Position numbers and translations under genes: made by a program
Assembly: GCA_013288145.1 (NCBI GenBank)
Contig: JABDCJ010000033.1
Location: forward strand, 1 to 28,186
Origin: Nitrososphaerota archaeon
GTDB taxonomy: Archaea > Thermoproteota > Nitrososphaeria > Nitrososphaerales > CADDZS01
Direction: 5' to 3'
Length of the DNA: 28,186 nucleotides
Notes under the pieces: model-generated
What the model was told of the DNA's origin: nothing
Seen by the model: the letters and a program-made list of their open reading frames with translations, nothing else
Databases searched by the model: none
Shown: in pieces, positions 22,434 to 28,186 of the stretch
Layout of the letters: every line of letters starts with the position of its first letter
Numbering within the stretch: position 1 is the first letter of the stretch

Positions 22434-23573
22434 TCAATATAGCCAGCACTCCACGAAATGGTTAGGGCGGGCTTCAATAAGAGGAGGCTTCGTGGTCACG
22501 CACTTGTCCATTACAAACGGGCACCTCGGGTGGAACCTGCAACCCGTTGGTGGAAATATGAGGTTAGGCACGCTACCCTTGATAGATTCCAGCTCTGTCG
22601 AAGATGAATCTGGTTTGGGAACCGCCGCAAAGAGGCCCTTCGTGTAGGGATGCAGCGGATTTTGAAACATTTCATACACGTCCGCAACCTCGACTATGTT
22701 GCCCGCATACATGACCGCTACTCGGTCGCAGGTCTCGGCAACGACTCCTAGATCGTGAGTGATCAAAATGATCGAAGAATCGATTTTGTCGCGAAGATCT
22801 TTAATCAGTTTTAGAATCTGAGCTTGCACTGTAACGTCAAGCGCAGTTGTAATCTCGTCAGCAAGGAGTACCTTAGGTCGCCTGACCAAGGCCATGGCAA
22901 TCATAGCTCTCTGACGCATCCCACCAGAGAGCTCGAATGGGTACATTTTGAAGACCCGGTTCGCTTCAGGAAGCCTGACCAATCGCAAATAATCGATTGC
23001 GAGCAACTTTGCCAATCTTCTTCCTTCTCGTCTGCTCAGTTTGCCGTCAGAGCTTTTGATAGAGCGCAGTTTGTCTTTCTCTGCTTGAAGTTCGGTCGCT
23101 TGACCCTCGCCCGTAGGGTTCCCGAGTTCTGTATCAATCTGCCCTAAACGAAAATCTATTAGTTCGTCGCGGAATGCTTTGAGATTGCCGGCGAAAACCT
23201 CGGTAATCTGATTTCCGATTGTCATGACGGGATTCAGATAGGTCATTGGATCCTGAAACACGAGAGCGATATCGGAGAGGCGTGCCATCCTGATTTGCTT
23301 TTTCGAAAGTTTCAAGAGATTTTTTCCATTAAGAATTACTTCTCCTGCGAGAACCCGAGCATTCTCCGGTAATAGTCCCGCAATGGCAAGGGCAGTAACC
23401 GATTTCCCGCAACCCGACTCACCAACGAGACCAAGTACCTCGCCACGGTAGACCTTGAGGTTGATGCCATCCAAAGCTTTCACAACGCCGGCATAAGTAT
23501 TGAAAACAACTCGGAGATCTTTCACTTCGAGTGAGGGATCGCCTTTGGTAAGTTGGGTTTGTGATTCCAGCAT
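22434..23573 (-). CDS. dppD: Oligopeptide-type ABC transporter ATPase (DppD/OppD)
   Basis: A 379-residue partner ATPase. Walker A is GESGCGKS (51-58), Q-loop VFQDPMTYLNP (105-115), signature LSGGMRQR (215-222), and Walker B VLLADEITTALD (235-246), with Ile in place of the usual Pro of DEPT. The C-terminal family extension has CRFHPRCPFVMDKC. It is about 50 residues longer than typical DppD because of an inserted charged helical stretch (about 130-190) between the Q-loop and signature. ATG 23573 has GTGGAG 9-14 nt upstream as a ribosome site. A 97-nt gap separates it from dppC. Confidence 0.93.
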   Translation of the reverse strand: MLESQTQLTKGDPSLEVKDLRVVFNTYAGVVKALDGINLKVYRGEVLGLVGESGCGKSVTALAIAGLLPENARVLAGEVILNGKNLLKLSKKQIRMARLSDIALVFQDPMTYLNPVMTIGNQITEVFAGNLKAFRDELIDFRLGQIDTELGNPTGEGQATELQAEKDKLRSIKSSDGKLSRREGRRLAKLLAIDYLRLVRLPEANRVFKMYPFELSGGMRQRAMIAMALVRRPKVLLADEITTALDVTVQAQILKLIKDLRDKIDSSIILITHDLGVVAETCDRVAVMYAGNIVEVADVYEMFQNPLHPYTKGLFAAVPKPDSSSTELESIKGSVPNLIFPPTGCRFHPRCPFVMDKCVTTKPPLIEARPNHFVECWLY

Positions 23574-23670
23574 TTCTAAATCTCCACAAGAACGAAGGAA
23601 AAACTAAAGATCCTAATTCTCTCCTTGCGCTTTTTTACTAAACAATATACTCAAAACTTCCTAAAGAACC
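23574..23670 (-). promoter_or_regulatory. Leader between dppC and dppD with ribosome site
   Basis: Read on the minus strand this gap contains GAGTATATTG near 23640 (TATA-like), a run of six A's, and GTGGAGATTTAG directly before ATG 23573. The GTGGAG core recurs before dppF, indicating Shine-Dalgarno-led translation of the two ATPase genes and possibly an internal promoter. Confidence 0.4.
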
Positions 23671-24645
23671 CTACCGTCGCAATCTCGGATCAAGTATATC
23701 TCGAATTCCATCACCGAGAAGATTGAATCCTAGCGCAACAATGACAATAGTTAGTCCCGGGAAAACTATCAGCCAAGGAGCAATTGAGACGAAACTAATT
23801 CCGTCGCTGACCAACTTACCAAGTTCGGGAGTCAGGGGACTCGGAGCAAATCCCAGAAACATTAGCGAAGAGAAAACCAGGATAACACCGCCGATATCCA
23901 AAGTGATTTGGACAAGAACCGGGTATATTGAATTCGGCAGAATGTGGAGAAACAAAACCCTGAATCTACTGGCACCTGTAGCGCGAAGTGCTTCGGCATA
24001 TGGTTTCTCCTTTTCCGCAAGAATCTGAGAACGAACAAGTCGCACATACAGAGGCCACCACACGATAAGTACGGATAGGGTAAGATTTGTGAGGCTGCGT
24101 CCGAGGACAGTTAAGAGAACAATCGCCAGAACGAGCGATGGGAATGCAAAAAAGATATCAGTTATACGAAGGATCGCTTCATCCAAGACTCCACCCGCAT
24201 ATGCTGCGACTGAACCCAGAACAATTCCGATAGCAAACGCAGACAAGACGATTGAGAATGATATTTCGAGATCGATTGGCAATCCCAATACAATCATGTT
24301 TAGGACATCTCTACCATAAAGATCGGTTCCAAGCGGATGTATAACGGTCCCAGGACATGGGGCAATATTTTGAAGATTCCAATTTATGGCGGGGTTGTTC
24401 CAGCAGAGCTTGGCAGAGAGATTGGCAAACTTCCAGGCATTGGGATTGACCACATTTCCGGAAAAGATTGCAAGAAAGACAGAAATGACGGCAATCGCCG
24501 ACCCAATTAGGACGAGGGGATTTTTCCGGGCGAGGTGCAGTGCAAACCTAATTTCGGCAACTCGACCCGATCGTGCGGCCTTTCTTGCGCTTTCGCGGAT
24601 CTCTTCATCCACTTTGGTAGAATCCTTCTCTCTTTCCTCTAACAA
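23671..24645 (-). CDS. dppC: Peptide-type ABC transporter permease (DppC)
   Basis: A 324-residue inner-membrane permease with the N-terminal cytoplasmic extension (about 40 residues), TM1 at about 49-68, and a large external loop containing the Cys pair CWNNPAINWNLQNIAPC. Four or five more TM segments follow, with the coupling-helix EAA motif YAEALRATGASRFRVLFLHI (about 220-239). The segment GLPIDLEISFSIVLSAF starts the permease core. Start TTG 24645, 37 nt after dppB, so probably co-transcribed. It pairs with DppB to form the channel. Confidence 0.92.
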   Translation of the reverse strand: MLEEREKDSTKVDEEIRESARKAARSGRVAEIRFALHLARKNPLVLIGSAIAVISVFLAIFSGNVVNPNAWKFANLSAKLCWNNPAINWNLQNIAPCPGTVIHPLGTDLYGRDVLNMIVLGLPIDLEISFSIVLSAFAIGIVLGSVAAYAGGVLDEAILRITDIFFAFPSLVLAIVLLTVLGRSLTNLTLSVLIVWWPLYVRLVRSQILAEKEKPYAEALRATGASRFRVLFLHILPNSIYPVLVQITLDIGGVILVFSSLMFLGFAPSPLTPELGKLVSDGISFVSIAPWLIVFPGLTIVIVALGFNLLGDGIRDILDPRLRR

Positions 24646-24682
24646 GTCTGAAAGTCTTGCCTCCTATGACCTAACTTCGTAC

Positions 24683-25801
24683 TCAATATCTAATTCTAGG
24701 ATCGAGAACAGCGTAGAGAACGTCGACAACCAAATTTGAAAGGACGATAATCAGCGCGGTGATCAAAGTGTAGAGCTCAAGGAAGTTGATATCGACATAA
24801 AGTGAGGCCGAGAGAGCAGCAATTCCTATGCCTGGCCAAGAAAAGACATACTCGACGACAACAACGCCACCGAGCAACGCGGCGAGAATCAGTCCACTGA
24901 TAGTAATAGCGGGCAGGAGCGCATTTTTTAGTGCGTGTCGATAGATCACGGTACGCTCGACGAGTCCCTTTGATCTGGCAAGTAGAATGTAATCTTGTCT
25001 AAGGCAATCCATCATACTAGATCTCACTATCCTCGTTAGGGCACCAAGAGTAGAGAAGCTTAAGGTAATCGCCGGTAAGGCGAGCGCGACAAGAGAATCC
25101 CAGAAATACGCAGGATTTCCGGCAAGGATTGAGTCGAAAATGGGCGCGCCTGTAACGGCTTTTATCGACCCGACATTCGAGAAACACAGACCACAGGTCG
25201 TGCTGATCAATCCGTTAGATGGCAAGACCCCTGAATTATTCACCCGGACGTAAAGTACAAAAACAATCTGAAGGATAAACGCAAGCCAGAAAACTGGCAT
25301 CGAATAGCCAGTGAGGGCAACTATTCGTGAGACATGATCGGGCAGTTTGTTGTTTCGAGTCGCAGAAATTATTCCCATTGGCAGCGCGATAACTACAGTC
25401 AAAATTGCACCGGCAATTGCCAACTCTGCGGTCGCAGGAAAGCGTGATGCGAATAAACCAAGTGTGGTTTGTCCCGATCCGATGTCCGGTAGAAGACTGA
25501 AACCCCAGTTCCCTCTTAGAGCATTTACGAGCCACGAAAAATATTGCTGATAAAGTGGAACTACACATCCAACTTGTTGCTGACCGAACGCAGTCCAAGA
25601 TGGACAAGATTTAGTCGCGACGCCCAGTCCGACTGCCAGCGCGAGCTTGGTTGGATCATTCATCCTCGGAGTGATGTATGGTGCCAACGCAAACGTCGGG
25701 GGCAGGACACCGCGAGTAAGGTAGAACACTATTACACTAACTGCAAGAAGTACGAATACCATCAAAATTAGTCGGCGGACAACGTATTCGTATAGTTTCA
25801 T
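24683..25801 (-). CDS. dppB: Peptide-type ABC transporter permease (DppB)
   Basis: A 372-residue permease with the DppB N-terminal signature YVVRRLILMVFVLLAVSVIV (about 5-24), a large first external loop with paired cysteines (about 15 residues apart) and a CGLC in a later loop, and the EAA loop YILLARSKGLVERTVIYRHA (about 280-299). It ends in the typical YAVLDPRIRY. ATG 25801 has an A/T-rich box 25-35 nt upstream. The external loop after TM1 is larger than in E. coli DppB, as is common in archaeal family members. Confidence 0.92.
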   Translation of the reverse strand: MKLYEYVVRRLILMVFVLLAVSVIVFYLTRGVLPPTFALAPYITPRMNDPTKLALAVGLGVATKSCPSWTAFGQQQVGCVVPLYQQYFSWLVNALRGNWGFSLLPDIGSGQTTLGLFASRFPATAELAIAGAILTVVIALPMGIISATRNNKLPDHVSRIVALTGYSMPVFWLAFILQIVFVLYVRVNNSGVLPSNGLISTTCGLCFSNVGSIKAVTGAPIFDSILAGNPAYFWDSLVALALPAITLSFSTLGALTRIVRSSMMDCLRQDYILLARSKGLVERTVIYRHALKNALLPAITISGLILAALLGGVVVVEYVFSWPGIGIAALSASLYVDINFLELYTLITALIIVLSNLVVDVLYAVLDPRIRY

Positions 25802-25824
25802 CGCTTATTCCAACGAGTTTTTGT

Positions 25825-25836
25825 AGAATAAAAACT
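25825..25836 (-). promoter_or_regulatory. TATA-like box for dppB
   Basis: On the minus strand AAGTTTTTATTC lies 24-35 nt before ATG 25801, the right spacing for a leaderless dppB transcript separate from that of the binding-protein gene. Confidence 0.45.
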
Positions 25837-25869
25837 TGCGCCCAAAATCCGGACTAGAAGATGCATCAT

Positions 25870-25917
25870 CACATAGAAAAAGAAAGTGAGGGAGTGGGCA
25901 TCCCCAAGGAATGCCCA
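25870..25917 (-). terminator. Hairpin plus T-rich tail after binding-protein gene
   Basis: On the minus strand TGGGCATTCC-TTG-GGGATGCCCA forms a 10-bp stem (one G-T pair) at 25917-25895, followed by CTTTCTTTTTC at about 25886-25876. It lies 34 bases after the binding-protein stop and before the dppB promoter. A terminator or RNA 3'-end stabiliser would let the binding protein be made in excess of the membrane subunits. Confidence 0.6.
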
Positions 25918-25950
25918 AATTCGCACCTTGGATCAGCCAAGATACACGAG

Positions 25951-28186
25951 CTAGTACAGGTAGTAGAAATACTGCATCGCGACACCAACAGCGTCAGTCG
26001 AAGCGGCCACGTTGTATTGGAATCCGTGAATATTAGAGGTCTGCACCACGAAATTCAGACCATAAACCGTCCAGATATACATCACGGCTTGATTCGCAAT
26101 TTCATTCATCTGCTGGGTTGTCTGAACGATTCCCGTAATATTGTTCGCTGCATTGTCTCCGACCTGTTGCAGATAGAGTGTTTGCATCGCTGTGAGGTTC
26201 CATTTGTCCGGTCCCGGATAAGCCTGGTTGGGCGCATACATTGGACCAGTGAAATCCACAGCCCAGTTGTAGTCAGCAAACCAACCGAGTGCATACATGT
26301 AGTAAGGATTTGTTGCACCGAGAGCCGTTGTCACCATAGTTCCAACTGGGATGGGTACAACTGAGACTTGCAAACCCATGTTGTACGTTGAACTGATGTT
26401 ATTGATAACTTCAGCCATCTGAGTGAATATTTGCGTGTCCAGAGTATCTGAGTTAGGAACGTATAGGTTAATCGCAGGCGTTGCTAATGGATGACTGCAG
26501 CTTCCTGACGAAGGAAGAGGGTTACAACCGAATGAATTATTGTAGTAGCCTGCTGGGGCCTTCGTTCCGTTGTACAAGGTGAAGGAAGTCAGGGGACTCG
26601 ACATCGCACTTAGGAGTAATTTCGCTGACTGGTCAGGGTTGAAACTATACTGAGGTTGAAGTGAATTGTTAAACACACCCTGCGGTGCAAGTCCTGGGGC
26701 GATGACATTCGTTGCCACTTGACCCAAGTTGTTATTCACATCGGCATTGATTTGGGTCATGTTGATAGAATCAGCGAAGGCCAAGCGGAATCTTTGATCG
26801 GCAAACGGTTGGAAAACTTGCGGCGAACCTGTGAGTGGATTGGTAACGTTTAGGTCGAATTCAATGAACGATGAGCTCAGTGCGGAGTACGGACCATAAA
26901 ACGATAACCCAGGAATTGTTGATTGGAGGACCCGGTTGTTGAGCCAAGCGGTACGGTTAGCGAGGTCGTAAAGGTGGTCCGGGGGAAGATCAATCGCCAT
27001 TGCCTGACCAGATTTAGCCGCATTCTGTAAATCTAGTTCAGCCGTCTTCGGATCTGGGACAAACTTGAGATCAATAGTCTTTATTTGTGCATTGATCTTT
27101 ACCGGATCTGCCCCACCCCAATAGCCACTTCTCGCGGTGAGAAAGATTTCATTTGTTGTTGGATTTGTGCTATTGATGGTGTACGGTCCGGTGCCAGCTA
27201 GGCTGCCGGCCTTTGAATCATCCAGATAAGTTCTTCCGCAACCATTTGGTGTGGGTCCCGTCATGCAGGTTGAAATCTCATCCATGTAGTATTGGTGGAT
27301 CATTGTTGTTGCATTTCCAGACGGAGATGGGTAAGGTAAAGTGTAGCCAGCGGCTTTCCACGTGGCTATGTCTTTCTGCATAACGTAATCAGGAGCTATT
27401 ATTGCACTGAGTGGATTGTCTGCCAGAATCTGAGTAATCGCAGCGTTCGGATGCAAGATGTGGATAGTAAATGTCATCGGACCCGTGATCTGGACATAAT
27501 CTTGGTTTAGAACCTGGTTTGCCCATGCTGCATTGTACGGGTGACCTGTTCCTTGGAGAACCCAAGAAAGGCTTGTATTCAGGAATTGTTGTTCAACCCA
27601 TGCACCACCATTGTGACCGCCGGGAACTGCTCCATCATCTATCAATAGACGATTCATGGAGAAGTACGCCGCAGTGGAATTCAGAGGCTCGCCATCAGCA
27701 AAAGTAATTCCGCTCCTAAGAGTGAAACTCATAGTCTTTCCATCAGGTGACAATGTGTAATTTTGAGCTAGCCATGGAATTGTCTGAGTCGAGCTTGTTC
27801 CATTGAAGTAAAGAAGAGTCTCATAGACATTTTGCTGGATTACATAGTCGTACGAAAAATATGTAATCGAGGGATCCAAGAACTGATAAGTTGAACCGAC
27901 TTCATAGATTAAGGTTGAAGGCACTGGCCCACTCGAAGTCGAAGAACTACTTGAAGTGGAGGAGGAACTTGATGAAGACGAGACAGAACTCGAACTGGAC
28001 GATGATACAGAGGAAGACGACGAAGAACCAGTTGAAGAAGAACTGGAAGAACTCGTAGAACTGGACGAAGAAGGAGTCGAAGATACACTCGACTGACTAC
28101 TAGTGGATGATGTTGAAGTGGAAGTAGACGTTGATTTCGTAGAAAGTGCAGCATAACCGCCAATGGCAATTATTACTATGATGACG
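25951..28186 (-). CDS. dppA: Peptide-type ABC transporter substrate-binding protein (5' partial)
   Basis: Family 5 extracellular solute-binding protein, 744 residues visible; its start lies beyond the window. The visible N-terminus is a hydrophobic segment (VIIVIIAIGGYAAL), i.e. the end of a signal peptide or membrane anchor. About 70 residues of almost pure Ser/Thr follow, then the binding domain from GPVPSTLIYEVGSTYQFLD (near 27924), with TPWLAQNYTLSPDGKTM-like family features such as WLAQNYTLSPDGKTMSFTLR. The GTG at 27924 is internal, not the start, because the frame stays open to the window edge. The domain has about 15 N-X-S/T sequons and two tight cysteine pairs (CMTGPTPNGC, CNPLPSSGSC). 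It probably captures peptides at the cell surface. Confidence 0.92.
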   Translation of the reverse strand, partial: VIIVIIAIGGYAALSTKSTSTSTSTSSTSSQSSVSSTPSSSSSTSSSSSSSTGSSSSSSVSSSSSSSVSSSSSSSSTSSSSSTSSGPVPSTLIYEVGSTYQFLDPSITYFSYDYVIQQNVYETLLYFNGTSSTQTIPWLAQNYTLSPDGKTMSFTLRSGITFADGEPLNSTAAYFSMNRLLIDDGAVPGGHNGGAWVEQQFLNTSLSWVLQGTGHPYNAAWANQVLNQDYVQITGPMTFTIHILHPNAAITQILADNPLSAIIAPDYVMQKDIATWKAAGYTLPYPSPSGNATTMIHQYYMDEISTCMTGPTPNGCGRTYLDDSKAGSLAGTGPYTINSTNPTTNEIFLTARSGYWGGADPVKINAQIKTIDLKFVPDPKTAELDLQNAAKSGQAMAIDLPPDHLYDLANRTAWLNNRVLQSTIPGLSFYGPYSALSSSFIEFDLNVTNPLTGSPQVFQPFADQRFRLAFADSINMTQINADVNNNLGQVATNVIAPGLAPQGVFNNSLQPQYSFNPDQSAKLLLSAMSSPLTSFTLYNGTKAPAGYYNNSFGCNPLPSSGSCSHPLATPAINLYVPNSDTLDTQIFTQMAEVINNISSTYNMGLQVSVVPIPVGTMVTTALGATNPYYMYALGWFADYNWAVDFTGPMYAPNQAYPGPDKWNLTAMQTLYLQQVGDNAANNITGIVQTTQQMNEIANQAVMYIWTVYGLNFVVQTSNIHGFQYNVAASTDAVGVAMQYFYYLY
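27930..28130 (-). repeat. Low-complexity Ser/Thr-rich linker coding region
   Basis: About 200 bases of degenerate TCN/AGY/ACN codons encode a Ser/Thr stalk between the membrane anchor and the binding domain. Mixed use of both serine codon families shows selection on the protein rather than a simple DNA repeat. Such stalks in archaeal binding proteins span the S-layer and are likely O-glycosylated. Confidence 0.75.

Noticed and set aside
25861..26364. 167-residue plus-strand open frame opposite the binding-protein gene
   Set aside because: It is His/Arg/Ile-rich shadow coding antisense to a well-supported gene, with no recognisable motif.
27924..27924. GTG 27924 as start of the binding protein
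   Set aside because: The frame continues upstream through the Ser/Thr stalk to a hydrophobic segment at the window edge, so the true start is outside the window.
27930..28130. Simple-sequence repeat or CRISPR-like array near the window end
   Set aside because: It has no regular period or identical units; it is degenerate serine/threonine codons of the binding-protein stalk.

Overview
The window looks chromosomal and archaeal, most likely from the Nitrososphaeria/Thaumarchaeota side of the tree. Evidence: archaeal information-processing genes (uL16/L10e, Rpo11, TFS, PCNA, exosome Csl4, Dph2, archaeal-type topoisomerase IA), an AglB/Stt3 oligosaccharyltransferase, CofE of F420 biosynthesis, a TFB/TBP-like TATA element 25-40 nt before many starts, and very frequent TTG/GTG starts that imply leaderless mRNAs. 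No ammonia-oxidation gene is seen. The glycine-cleavage T and H proteins and a complete peptide-type ABC importer suggest an organism that takes up and uses amino acids or peptides. Exact lineage is an inference.

Layout. 1-2907 (+): a tight operon of DUF655 (helix-hairpin-helix), KsgA/Dim1, a HemK/Mtq2-like methyltransferase and a TrmJ-like SPOUT methyltransferase, with a THUMP/Trm-G10-like methyltransferase converging from the other strand (2864-4069). This makes four translation-linked methyltransferases in a row. 4153-8861 (+): a ribbon-helix-helix regulator, L10e, Dph2, Csl4, Rpo11, TFS and PCNA. 8885-9047 (-): an initiator tRNA-Met interrupted by two introns, one at the canonical 37/38 site and one in the T-loop at 59/60. 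9157-11536: endonuclease IV, a RuvC/YqgF-like RNase H-fold protein and a RecA/Rad51-like protein with no P-loop, which looks like a DNA-repair neighbourhood. 11559-14411 (-): topA followed by a small zinc protein and a three-helix membrane protein, apparently one operon. 14545-17241: a small zinc ribbon, cofE (-), gcvT and gcvH. 17292-21357 (+): aglB/stt3, an MBL-fold hydrolase and two small uncharacterised genes. 21366-28186 (-): an oligopeptide-type ABC transporter in the order binding protein, permease, permease, ATPase, ATPase. A terminator-like hairpin follows the binding-protein gene, whose 5' end lies beyond the window.

Most genes are household functions. The strongest non-obvious item is the doubly interrupted initiator tRNA on the minus strand between PCNA and endonuclease IV. 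Other items for a second look are altered catalytic motif IV in KsgA and in the Trm-G10-like enzyme, the P-loop-less RecA-like protein beside a RuvC-like nuclease, and the zinc protein overlapping topA. I see no CRISPR array, insertion sequence, integrase or prophage, and no intergenic stretch above 300 bases without a gene.
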